Source: Neurospora crassa OR74A (Eukaryota > Ascomycota > Sordariomycetes > Sordariales > Sordariaceae). Taken from it: a DNA stretch of 64,000 nt. Shown in pieces: positions 22,169 through 34,012 of this stretch. A program made the position numbers and the translations under genes. The notes beneath the pieces are model-generated. The model was not told the origin of the DNA and did not search any database. It saw only the letters and a list, made by a program, of their open reading frames with translations. Every line of letters begins with the position of its first letter. Within the stretch, counting starts at the first letter, position 1. Location of the stretch: contig NC_026504.1 in NCBI RefSeq assembly GCF_000182925.2, positions 1,922,001 to 1,986,000 on the forward strand, written 5' to 3'.

Positions 22169-24027
22169 CTATACCGCTGAGTTCGACCTTCTAAGCCCCG
22201 GATTCTTCGGTCCGCAAGAGGTGGAAGGAACTGCTGATTTCGCTCTCGAATTCAGAGGTCGTAGAGGGGTAGGAGTATGAATGTCGGTCTCTGAAATGTA
22301 CGTCTCCCAGCCTGAACCTGGGGAGGTCATTTTACTTGGCGGTGCATCTCGAACTTGATTATTGACCTGTGCTTGATGACTCTTCTGACTCTGACGGTAG
22401 TGTTGGTTCCCCAGCGTATCATGAGAGGTAAGTTTGGCGGGATCTGTTGTCGTATCAATCTGGCTCTGATCTACAGTTCCGCATTTCGACGACGATAACT
22501 CTGCCGGGGGCGTAGACTTGGCACCGGTGCTCTTTTTCGAAATGGCTGGCTTGGGGTCCTCTTCTCCCGGATGATCGTTGTTGCCCGGCTCTTTTTGTTC
22601 CTCTACCGACTTTTGGACAGGCTTCTGGAGAGGTTTTTCGAAAAAGTGTTCAAGAGGTTGCTCAAGATGCTCTTGGATACACCATTCACCACCTTCTTCC
22701 GTACGTACGTCAACTGCATTACCTGCTTGCTCTTCAAGAGCCCCTTGTTGTTGTTGTTGTTGTTGTTGTTGTTGGCGTATCTCTTGATAACTGGGGGAGG
22801 AACGTGCAGAGACATTCATCTTTGCCGGAGACTCACCCAGCTCAACAGATGGCTCCCGAGCAATGGCCGCTTCGGGTTCAACATTGTCTTCCTCATGGTC
22901 CTCCAGGGGCACATCACCTTCACCTTCCAATGCACTCTCCGTTACATCCTGCGTCTGTTTTCGTTGTTGTTCCGAGACTGCTACAGCAGCCGTGTGCTGT
23001 CGTCCCTCCACCTGATTTGCGTATTTTCCCAAGATAACGCTTTCGAGAATGATCTTTGGTTTCAAGACGGTTGGTAGCAGCTCCTTGTCCTCCAAGGGGT
23101 TATCCTTCCTCTTCAGTAGCTTGCGTCTCTTCCTCTGACGTTCGGTTTGCCTGGGGTCAGGGAGAAATGAGTTGTCGTAGGCCCTCTTCTTCATCATCGT
23201 CGTCTTCTTCCTGTGATTCACAATATGGTCTTTTTGGGGAGAACTTGCGAAGCTGGACTGTGTCAAGTCCAAAGCACCCACTCTTGAATTAACTTGAGGT
23301 GCTTTTCTCTTGGCAGTTGGACGCAAGCCCAACTGAACCAGCCCGTTTGGTTTTGCTTCGTCTTTGGAGAACCCGTCGCCGAACTTGTACTTGGCAGACA
23401 GGGTTGCTGTGGTGCTTTCTTCAACCTTGGGCTTCAGCCTCTTAAACCCACGTGGTGGTAGCTTGTCAAAGAGCAAGAATGGACGACGTCTCAGGAGATT
23501 CGACTGATCTGTGACAGTCTTGGGTATGTACTTGGTGCCACTGCTGGATCTCACCGATGAAGTGGGAGTAGTCTTGGATTCTTCGGTGGTCCCTCGTTCG
23601 TCTTTGTCTTCGTCGGTGCTATACTCCAAGCCAGTATCCTCTTCTGTCGCATAATCGCCCGGGCTGTGGGAAGTATCTGAAGCATACTGAAGTTCTGGAA
23701 ATTGTGCATTTTGTGGTTAGATTCTGGATCTGCGCCCGGTCATGGCCGCCACATGTAGGAAAACGTACCAAATTCTAGCTCATTTGCTTCCTCGAATTCG
23801 TACTCAGCTTGATAAGCAAAGGTCTCTTCTTCAGGTATTATACCATTATCAAGGCGGTCTTTGTTCCGGGGCTCGGGTTCACGTTGATGCTTCTTCGCAA
23901 GGCTCGCTGGTGAATGTCTGGCCCTTAACAACGGAAGCACACCGGGCGAGGCAGTCCGCACTTTGTGGGAATAGGTACGCAAAGGGCGAGGTCTAGCATA
24001 ATCTTCAAAGGGAACCTGAGGCTCCAT
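22169..24027 (-). CDS. Uncharacterised, largely disordered nuclear-like protein with polyglutamine run
   Basis: Two exons (24027-23769, 23694-22169) join through a GTACGT donor and TTCCAG acceptor to give 594 residues from MEPQVPFEDYARP. No enzymatic domain is recognised. There is an N-terminal basic region (RPRPLRTYSHKVR), an acidic Glu/Asp-rich stretch around the splice junction, and a strongly basic segment like a nuclear localisation signal (RQKRRK-type, ERQRKRRKLLKRK). A run of about ten Gln is encoded near 22742-22772. The tail ends in LRRSNSAV. The short conserved-looking blocks LLRRRPFLLFDKLPPRGFK and KIILESVILGKYANQ may be interaction motifs. A nuclear role is inference from composition only. 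The start is the first ATG in the open exon; an upstream exon cannot be excluded. Confidence 0.7.
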
Positions 24028-25106
24028 TTGTTGTATGGTTTCAGCAGATGCGTTTGCCTGGTTCGTCAAATTACAAAGTGATGTCCAGCTGCGAGGAAGA
24101 CCAAGTTGGCAAAAAGTCCAGTTTCAAAATCATGTTTCCCATTACAATTTGTGGGAGCTCAGGGCTCGGTGCAGGCAGTGTTCTGTTGAAAATATGGGAA
24201 GGAACGTTGGGTGCTTTGAAGCAATAGCGCAAAGAACGATCCTGCAGCTGAGAGCATACAGGCCGACATTTTACACAACCATGTGCTCCCAGCACCTTGG
24301 GGAAATTCGATTAACAATTCATGGAATTATCGACAAAGGTAAAGATGAGAGGGCATATGGTTTATCTTTCCACGTGGGTTGGTGACGCCACAGCAACACC
24401 AGGTCGTAGTGATGCTCCCAACGTGGGCACATGACGTTTATCCCAAAATGGTGATATCAAGAGGGAACGTGATCAAGTCCATGGACACACCCTGTCTTTG
24501 GGCCTGGGGCTACCATATAAAGACCAGTCTACTGAATATTGACGTTGAGACTTGGTTCCCTACTGTATGCCCCCGAATTTGCTGCCCTGAACATCATAGT
24601 TCTCATATTGGGCATCACGACGAACTTGACAGAATGACATGCACTGCTTAGTTGTCACAAAGTAGTGGTCCATCTTCCTCTTTCTGCAACAATGATGATT
24701 TTGCATTCGATTGATACTGTCTGCTTGGCTTCCCTTGTTAGAAGTACAAAGTCCCAGAGAACTGAATATCAATAACCGTACAAGAAAACCTTGGTAATTT
24801 CTAGTAATCCTCCAATCTCCCGGTTATTATTACCACGTGCCAGAACTGTAAAGATTCCCCATCCCATGAAAAAGTTTCGGTTAGTAATTAAGCACCCGCC
24901 ACATGCTTTGGCATAGCCAGTTGATTAAACATCCGTATCGATCATGTGCTCCAGACCTATCGCCAGAAGCAACTTAATGATGGCCACAGATTAGCGATGC
25001 CGAGCTGTTGAGCCCTTCCCAAGAAAAACATCAGTTGTATCGTATACTCGAACAAAGGGAAGCCAGATCAAAGACAGGAATATCGAGGCAAAGCCCTCGT
25101 AGCCAA
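24028..25106. other. Intergenic region, promoter of disordered-protein gene and 3' end of RRM gene
   Basis: About 1.1 kb lies between two tandem minus-strand genes. No open frame of plausible coding quality or RNA gene is seen. Confidence 0.45.
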
Positions 25107-27163
25107 CTACGGCTTCTCCTTCTTGATTGTGGGCGATGACTGGGTGCTGCCGTTTGCAACCGTACCGGACTCGACGATCGTGACGCCCTCGTCCGCTGAT
25201 CCGTCGTCCGAAGAGGATGCGCCGGTGGTGAGTTTACCCGGCCTGCAGAGAAGACGGTTAGTTGTCACGACGAACTGAAGTCATCTTCCAGCTTCCAAAA
25301 ACACGCATGCCGCGTTTCTCGCTTGAGAGTGATGCCTGGGCTCCCAAGGCGATAGTGCAGGAGGATGCTTTCGGAATGCTGGTGGAGCTGTACCTGACCG
25401 CATGGCTTCCACCCTGAGACATGGAAGAACCCATTCCACTGTCGCTGTTGACGTTAATGCGGATACGGGCGCCGGAAGCAAACGAACTGTGTTCAGAGTT
25501 AGTCAGCACCTGGCTGTCATTGAACATTCAGGGTGAAGGGTGACTCACGTATCAGACGAGTGGCCGGCGCTAACGCGACGGTTCCACGGAGCCTGGTGGT
25601 TATAGATGCTGGGATGAATGCCGACATCCGCAGTTCCGTAGGCGCCAATGTTGTACTCGTTGGTGCGGAACTGGCGGCGCTCAGCCGTGATGCGCTTAAG
25701 TTCCTTCTGCGCCGGAGTGTCGGCGTAGCGAACCTGCATCAGCATTCCCTCCTCTCCAATCGGGGCGCCGTGGAATTTCTTGATGACATCCTCGCACTCA
25801 TCACGGGTCTCGAAGCTGTGTTGCGTGTTAGATGATATCCTCGGATAACGGATAACTTGAAGCAGTGATGGGACTTACCGAGCAAAACCGACACCGCGGC
25901 TGTTACCCATGCTATCTCTGAGAATCTTGCTGGAGACAATGTGATAGCCAACAAAGATAGCATTCAGCTCCTGAAACGGTGTTAGAGTCCACTTGAACGC
26001 ACGACGAGACAACATAAACGAGTTACTCACCGCCTCAGTCAGACGCTTGGGCAAGTTGGACAGATAAAGGTTGGTGGAACTCTCATCTCCCTCTGCCTTG
26101 AGACGGGCGTTGAAGCTCTCGCGAGCGAAGCCAACCTCATAGCCTAGATGGTGGAAGCCACGGATGCACTTCTCCGAATCACGAACATTGGCAAACTTGG
26201 CAAAGCCGAAGCTATTGGTTTGGTCAGTACATGGATGAAAGACTGTACTATCAGGCAATGGGGGACGACATACCCTTTGCAAGCTCCAGTAGACGTGTCA
26301 ATGATCGCCTTGCTCTGCTCAACCTTGCCGAAGCGGGAAGCATAACGAAGCAGCAACTCATCGTCAGTGGTGGGATGAAGGCCACGGATGTAAACGTTGC
26401 GATTGCCCTGAATACGGTTCTCGAGGCACTGCTCGATGGACTTGGTGTGAGTGGGCGGGGTGAACACGGCAGGAACCGCATCAGGGATAGGAGGATTCTG
26501 CTTGAGCAGGGCAAGCAGCTCCTCATCGACAATAGGGACGGATTTAACAACACCGCCAGATGCAACAACCTGCTCCGGGGAAGGAGTGTTGAAGCTGGAG
26601 CGGATCACAGCAATTCGACCATTACCACCACGGTCCGAGAAAGTGCCAAAGAAAGGGGTAGCAGGGGTGGACTCGTTGGTGGAGTACGAGCCCCTACGGT
26701 TCTCGAGCCCAGGAGCCTCGCTGCTGCGCTCACCGTACGAGGCGACACGGCCAGGCGTGTAAGGCACAGAATGGTAAGGAATAGGCAGGGGCGCATATCC
26801 AGCCGGAACGGGGTACTGTCCGGCAACGCCAATCTGGTAAGCCGCCTCGGGGGGAACGCCGACGTGCATGGGGACAGGGTAAGTCTGGTAAGCAACTTGC
26901 TGGTCCTGCATGTAGTACTGGTGACCAGCCTGGTTTTGAGGGGCAGTCGGGTTGCCAGGACCAGGAGGCAAGGCAAGGCTGCTGAACTGACTCATAACGG
27001 CGTTCATGTTGTCAACGCCATGGTTGACCTGATGACCATGGGTCGCAGAGCCGTCATGCTGAGTACTGCCAACTTCGGTTGTGAGGTAGCTTTGATAGTT
27101 ACCCTGGCGGTTGTTGCCAGTGTCGGTGACGACACCCGGGTTGGTGCGATAATGGGCAGACAT
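25107..27163 (-). CDS. RNA-binding protein with two RRM domains (RBMS/MSSP-like)
   Basis: Six exons (27163-26274, 26211-26031, 25970-25879, 25815-25549, 25486-25394, 25242-25107) join in phase to 552 residues. The first ~250 residues are low-complexity and rich in Pro, Gln, Tyr and Gly. RRM1 (about 254-330) starts RNVYIRGLHPTT, and its RNP1 octamer KGFGFAKF is restored exactly by splicing. RRM2 (about 345-425) starts TNLYLSNLPKRL, with RNP1 SRGVGFARF again restored by a splice. The TNLYxSNLP/ILRDSxGxSRGVGFAR pattern is that of the RBMS/MSSP family of single-stranded nucleic-acid binding proteins. The tail is Ser/Gly-rich and ends TIKKEKP. It probably binds mRNA in the cytoplasm or nucleus. 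A very long gene-free region lies upstream. Confidence 0.85.
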
Positions 27164-30100
27164 CTTTGATAGAACGTTGGTCTGAATTTGCCATAGTTAG
27201 CTCCATGCCCTAAGTTCCACCAAGTCACGCCAAAGAAGTAGAAATGGCAAGTGTCGGTAGAAGGTGAGCGCAGAGAAGGTCAACCCTGCATTGATCGTGC
27301 GACCGCAAGCCCTTGGAATTGGTGCTGGACACTCGCCGAGTATCCATCCTGAGGGCAGCGATGACTTGAAAGCAAGTGATGAATGTGCTTGGCAGGTGGA
27401 AATGATGCTCAAGAGACAGGTGACCATTGCTTTGGCGCACTCTCATTGAGCAAATTATGACCCGAGAGATCAGATAAGGTGACGCGCTTGAATCCCTTGG
27501 ACATCCTGAGTGACCAATTGGGGGCAATTGTACGGGTGAAGGTGATTCAAAGTGCGCGACGTGATGGGGGAACAATGTGAGGGGCGGAGGGGAAGTTATC
27601 ACGAACCATTGTGCCTGATTGACTACTTGTTGACGCGTCGCTGAGGATAAGATGTGATAGTGGGGATGCTTTAAAAGATGCAAAGAAGAGGTGCTTGATA
27701 CTCAATGGAGCTCAATGGATATCTGTGAAGATGATAGAGAACCAATTCAAGATGATATCTGGTGGTAACCCGTGAGAGTTTTGATTGTTGTGATCAATTG
27801 GGGGATTGTGTGGGGGAAGAGGAGATGAGGAGGAGGAGAAGAGGGTAGAGGTTCAGTTGGAACGGAAAAGGACCGAGACTTCGGCGGGAGACCGGAGTGA
27901 TTGGCCGGGAAACGCAGGCAAACACCTTCCATCTTCAGGCTGCCATGAACCCGCAGGCAGAGCATACTTACGTCGAACGTCAACTTACCTCCAAAACGAG
28001 ATGTGGTCCTTGTAACAAACGGCTGATTGGATCAGGCTTGGAGAGATGCTTTGGTGACAAGAAAGCGGCGGCCGGCAACGATGATGTAAGAACCAAAGAC
28101 TCTGATGCAAGCGAGCGCAGGGGGAGTAAGAAGATGAACCGAGCTATCAAGCAAGATGAATTGAAGAGACTGTGGTGGTCGCTGGGATGGATTGTGTGTT
28201 GATGCTGTAATGATCGGAGGAAGAGTCTACCAAGAGTTGAGAGACAGGAAAGTTGAGCTGGACTGGATGTCGGAGGGAGGGCGATCTTTTAAGTCCCGTC
28301 AATCGATCTTCGTCTGGTACCTAAGTAAGATGGAGTGATGGATCAGTGCCGTTGAGGTTGCTTCCTCACGATGTAAACAAATGTCAAGGGCAGCCACGAT
28401 GTAGACGGGCCAAGGAAGGAGGCGATGTTCCCCAGTAGCCTGCACTAGAGGTAGGACCCACGATATCCTCCAGGAGAGCTGGGGATGAAGATAATGATAA
28501 ATAAGGAAGAACTCCCGTATGCTCGGCTCCAGCTTGCCGCGTTGAAAAGGGGATGTTGAAGGGAAGACGACGAGAAGGAAAAGAAGGAGATGCCTGGCCA
28601 TGCTTCTCGAGACTGCACTCGCAGCAGGGACCGGGATCATCGACAGGACAGAGAACTACTTACTCTGAAAGTCGATGCTTAGATTATGGCTCCAAGGAGG
28701 AAGGAGAGACCCTGTTGTCAATACTACCTTTACACATCGGGCCGGCAATCCCAAGTTCGACAAGTTTTTTCCCCCCTCGTATGGACAGGAAGGGAGCAGA
28801 ACAATTGACTGAGCTAACGATCGGAAATGTCCTTCACTACTGTAGTGCCGTGGTCTAGATGGAAAGGCAGTGACGCTGGTGGCATCCACTTTCGTAGTGA
28901 GGGGAACGAAGTGGAAAGTAATGACACAACTTCAACTTGAAGCAATCGCTGTGAATGGTGTCGCTCATGATGCAGGTGTGAATCTTAGCTTGGTGTTTCC
29001 TCTTTGCTCTTGCCGTCTATGTGACAGAGACCATCTTCTGGCCAATGACGGTCAGGGATTGGAGATGTCCGGAGCCCAGATACCTACACTAGGTACACTA
29101 GGGGAAAGAGTCGAGGGTGTAATGTAAAATACCAAGTAAGTAAGAACAAATTGAAGGCAGTGCCAACCCATTCCACCTGGGCTTTCAAGCACTGCCAGTT
29201 CTTCTGGAGGAGGTGCAAAATAACAGCCGAGCCTACCATTGATAGCCGAACTCGGAGTGTCTCTGGATTCCTTCTCGTCACGGATCGGATTCATGATTCC
29301 AGGCAACCAGGCGCCGGGCAAGACTGGCATTCAGGCCCGGGTGATACACCTTCACCAATTGCACCCAGGGGCATTGAACCTTCTCGTCCACGAGCAGAGT
29401 TCCTGCACGACTGCAGTGTTAGCGACGACTTTCTTTCACAGAAGGAGGAGGATGGGTCGTGAGGTCAGGAGATACAGCATAACTCCCAAAGGTGAGACGA
29501 CGATTGCAGCTGACACATTACAATTCAACAGATCGCCTTAGTCCCGGGCAGTCGATTGACTGCACGGTTCCCTTTCGGTTTTCTCATCCGAGAACGCGTC
29601 CCTGTTCAACCAGCGAAGGGGTGAGCCTGACTGACGCTTATCGCAACAACACTACACGCGTTAGCTTGCCTTCCCAACAATCGTCACAGCTTCCGCCATC
29701 ACTCACCTGTGACCGGCCACAGCCGGAGTGTCGCCCGCCTACATCACCCAAACTTTCAAGCTCGACAGCCGGTACTAGCAACAAGGGAGAGAACTGCCCG
29801 TGATTTGTGCCCTGACTTCATCGACAGCAACTCCACAGGACGTATGACAGAGGCTAGACATAAGGACACGCCTTCCGCTACTCATACAACGTGCCGACTG
29901 TGGCAGTCTTCGTCAACGGGTGTAAGCCCAAGTCGTTCATTAATTTGGATGGGCATTGTCGTACGCTTTGTATTGCCCCCATCTTGGCTTCCACCACGGA
30001 GCTCGACCCCAAGACATGCGCTTTTCTCTATACCATGTCGTCATCCTGGCCATGGCCGCGGGCAGCAAAAGACGTGATGAACAAACACCTTCAGTCTTGC

Positions 30101-31738
30101 TTGCCGTGGTGGCTTTGCTTGGCGACATGCTATAAGAGAACTAAGAAGCTTCGGGTTTGCAGTCGTTTATCGTTGATCGAATTCATCGTGGGCAAACAAA
30201 CTCGTGATGGCTCCTTGAGCCCGACTTGGAGATTAACCCGTAGAGGCCCGAGTGGGGTGGGCCAGGAGAACAGTCGATAGCAACCCGAAAGGTGTCGTCG
30301 CCTTGATTACGACGAGCTTACTTGCACCGATCTTTCTCAGGGGTTGTCTGCTAAGAATCACCTGCCCACTTGGGCCACTAGACGGTGATCACTTCTTGCA
30401 TCCTCTATGGAAGATCATAACCAAGACCGACTCACTTTTACTCAGGGTAGCAAGTTTGGACGTCTTTATTGCTCTGCCACTGGTAATGTACGTGTCTACT
30501 CATGTTTCTAAATGGCGAGAACTACTCGCGGCGAACATGAATAGGAGCTGACGTTCGAACAGTGCCTGGACCCAGGTGTACCCCCAAGTCGAAGCTCAGC
30601 CAAGCCAACCCACAAACCCACGATCCTCTAAAGCCCCGCGACCGAGATGTCGGAAACTTGTGGGCGAAGCCCGTCAGCGTCCAGGACGGCCGACGGCGTA
30701 TGTTCTGTCGTCGCATCTGCGGGTGTTGAACGTTTGTCGACATCCAGGAACAAGGAAAAAGCACGAGCGAGAAACAACGAGAAGACTGAACAAAAATTCC
30801 AGAAAGACACTAAAAAGGGGAGTACTGATTTTTGAGAGAAGAATAAGTAGTGGAAAGGAAAACAAGAGCAATGGACAAAAACAAAACAACGGGCTGCCGT
30901 AGCTGCGGGCTGCGAGGTTGCAATATCGGCAACAAGGAAAACAGTGGCCCGAGTTCGGACCAATCAGAGCCCTCCGCTCTCCAGTCCGCAGCAAAGCAAA
31001 CGGCGAACACCACACAACTTCCACTTTCCACGGCCACGAAAAGAAGAAAGAAAGAAAAGGTTATGTTTGCGAGAAGGTAGCACAAGTTCTCGAAAGTTTG
31101 GGTTCTTATTGGCTGGTTGAAGACGCCCAAAGGAGGATCTTTGTGATTCAAACGGCTGAAGCTTGGAGGAAGGTACATAAGATGGGTAGCGTCGGAGTAC
31201 CACAGTGACATCGGACCAGTGACTACCGAAGTTACACACCGCGAGGTTCGAAAGGATGACGAATACAAATTGGCTGAGGATGTATTGTATTAGCAACAAG
31301 ATGACGGCCAAGGCAATACCCCGCCAGATATTCCTTCTCATTTCGAACACCAACTACTGTTGTAAGATGAGGGAGTGTACATGTAACCCTTCGACGCTAT
31401 ATACATGTATCCGCGTGGGTGTGTGGTTGACGCAGTCTGCCGTCCAGCTTAATTCAATACTTAGTCAGGCCATGGCACAGAAGAACAACCACATACCCAA
31501 AGAATACACAAAATCTCGATGGATGATGTTGTTCCTTATGAATATGCGCTTGTTTGTGGGTATTTGCTATTGCATCCGGAGCTGGTTCACTAAATGATAA
31601 TCCCGACTATCCATAAGAAAGAAGAGTCAAAAAAAAAGGGTGTGTCTAGTGTCTCCCATCCCCATGCCTTCCAACCTTCTCTATCGGATCACATTCTTGA
31701 TTTTTTTTTCGCATCTACTACAACTGCATATATATAGG
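27164..31738. other. 4.6 kb region without a convincing gene
   Basis: The stretch lies upstream of the RRM gene (start 27163, minus strand) and downstream of the reductase gene (stop 31739, minus strand). Only short unrelated frames occur. The best is a minus-strand frame near 31341-30964 that starts MRRNIWRGIALAV and has one hydrophobic stretch, without family resemblance. Likely contents are a long 5' leader with introns for the RRM gene, its promoter, and possibly non-coding transcripts. I cannot delimit any of these from sequence alone. Confidence 0.4.
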
Positions 31739-34012
31739 TTATGACCAGACATCCTCCTGTAAAGCAGCAGCAGGTTAGTATTCATTTTTTTTTCCGTTAC
31801 GCGACCGAACACGGTTTGGGAAGAAAGGGGAGGGGAGGAGAGGAGAGGGACGTAATGGGAAGATCACAACGTAAACGTACCTGGTACTGATTCGATGACC
31901 TCATGTTCTTGACAATCTCCTCGGCCTTGGCCTCGGGGATGCCTCGTTGTTCGGAAATGATCTGGCTCAGAACGGTGTTGACCTCGCGCGCCATGTTGGC
32001 AGCGTCGCCGCAGACGTAGAAGTAGGCCTTTTGCTCGAGAAGCTGGTTGATCTCCTCGGCCCTTTCCTTGAGACGGTGCTGGACGTAGACCTTCTTGGGG
32101 CCCTCGCGGGAGAAGGCGGTGATGAGCTCGAAGTTGTCGCCGAGGATCTCCTTGGCTTCCTGGAATTTTCGCCATTTGTGTCAGCATATCGAGGTGACCA
32201 GCAACGGTTCCAGTGTGGCGCGTGACTTACCTCCCATTCGTTCTTGTACATGAAGTCCTCGGTAGACTTGCGACAGCCAAAGAAGAGCAGAGTCTTGCCA
32301 ACCTTCTCGCCGTTCTTGGCCTGCTGCACGCGCTCACGGATGAAGCCACGCATGGGCGCTACACCAGTACCGGGACCAATGCAGATGATGGGCTTGGATG
32401 GATCCGAGGGGAGCTTGAAGTTGGAGTGGCGGACATGAACGGGGACGTGGATACCATCGTACTTGTTACGGGGGCCAGTGAGTTCGTAGGAAAGACCAAA
32501 AGGGCAAGGTTCGGGCTCGCCGTTCTGCTTCTGTTTGAGCGCGAGGAGGTAGTTGGTGGCAACACCGCGGAAGGGGTCATCACGACCAGGAAGCTGGGTA
32601 TTTTCGACAACGGCAGTGATGGAAATCGTCTTGGGCTGTTCAAGGGATGAGGACGAGATGGAGTAGTAGCGGGGCTGAAGCTTGGTGATACCCTCAATAA
32701 AAGCAGAGAAGGGGATGTTGGTCCATTTCTGACCCTTGCCAACAATATCCAAGACTCTGGCAATGTTGAGATGGTGAAGACTGATCTTCTCGTAGAAGTA
32801 ATCCTTTTCGGCGCCGAGCTTGGTCATCTCGGCCCTTGCCTCCGCATCGGGAGCAAAAGCAGCGAGTTGGGCGAGGAATTGACGAGACACGGGAGCGCAG
32901 ATTTCCATGTGGTAGCGAACGATAGCGTCGTAGGTGGTGGGAGTCGGGAAGGGAACCTTGGCGGTAGGCTCGAGAGCCTTGACGCTGACAACAGTGTGGC
33001 GCTTTTCGGAAAGACCCAGGACGTTCATGAAGCGATCGACCTCCTCACCAGGGTTCGTGGGCCAAACAGCGATGTGGTCACCAGTCTGGTAGTTGAGGTT
33101 AGAGGCGCTGATATCGATATCCATGTGGAGACAGTTGCGGTCCTTGACGGAGAAGAGCTCGTAGGACTGGGCGATGGGAGCGATGTACGGGTTGTGGGCG
33201 TTGAAGGGGCCCTTGGCGGTTCCGTCGAGATGCATCTTGTTGGGTTCACCGAGATAGACTTCAGGGGACTCCTTGGTCAGGCCCTCCCTTTCGATGATGC
33301 TGAAGACGGGCTCGTAAACGGCCTCGCGCTCCTCCAAACCCATCCTCTCGGCGAGAGCCTTCCACATGGGTTCCTTCCAGGCCAAGAAATCTTCTTCCAT
33401 GGTACCAGCGCCATCATCACCCTCGCCAGCATCTCCGATACGGTGGGCACCCAGCTTCTGGAGAGCCTTGTCCACATTGCGAACCATGGAGTTGTAGTGC
33501 TCATAGGTGTTGTTTCCGAGACCGAACGTGACATAGTTCAGGTTGCCAAGCGCGGGTTCGTTGCCCTCCGTGAAGTTGACGTCTTCGTTGGTGATGAACT
33601 CGTAGAAATCCACAGCGTTATCAGTAGGCTCACCCTCACCATAGGTGGCGAGTACGAAGAACACCACCTTGTCGTCAGGAATGGTATCAAGATTGTCGAA
33701 GTCGTATTCCTCAAGGTCAGCAACCATGGTTTCAAGGCCGAACCGGCTCTTGCCCTCCTTGGCCAGTCTTGAAGCATAATCCTCAGCAGTACCGGTTTGA
33801 GATCCGTAGAAAATGATGCAGTTCTTGCCCTGCTCCTCCATCTTCTCCACAATGTTTCTTGTCTTGCCAGCCTTTGCGCCGCTGGCATTGGCCAGAGAGC
33901 TCGCATAAGGATCCTTTGTAACGCCCCACAGTTTGCCTTTTGTGAAGTAGGCGACCGTTCCGAGAAGGATGGCCGCCAGGACCACGAGGTCCAGCGTGTC
34001 GAGTTCGGCCAT
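31739..34012 (-). CDS. CPR: NADPH-cytochrome P450 reductase
   Basis: Three exons (34012-32231, 32159-31881, 31756-31739) encode 692 residues from MAELDTLDLVVLAAILLG, a start with an N-terminal membrane anchor (about residues 7-24) that tethers the enzyme to the ER. FMN-domain motifs are YGSQTGTAEDY (69-79), ATYGEGEPTDNA and LGNNTYEHYN. FAD binding is shown by PRYYSISSSS and RGVATNYLL, and NADPH binding by IGPGTGVAPMRGF, FFGCRKSTEDFMY and YFYVCGDAANMA. The last exon supplies only EDVWS-stop, the conserved C terminus with the penultimate Trp that stacks on FAD. The enzyme passes electrons from NADPH through FAD and FMN to microsomal P450s such as sterol 14-demethylase. Donors are GTAAGT and GTACGT. 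The start is chosen at the ATG just before the anchor. Confidence 0.96.

Noticed and set aside
26231-27169. 312-codon + strand frame over the RRM protein gene
   Set aside because: Shadow of the sense exon; no family resemblance and no splice logic.
30964-31341. Minus-strand frame starting MRRNIWRG with one hydrophobic segment
   Set aside because: A single membrane-like stretch in otherwise unstructured sequence, no homologue recognised; kept only as a remark on the region.
32771-33772. 333-codon + strand frame over the P450 reductase gene
   Set aside because: Shadow of the highly conserved reductase coding sequence on the other strand.
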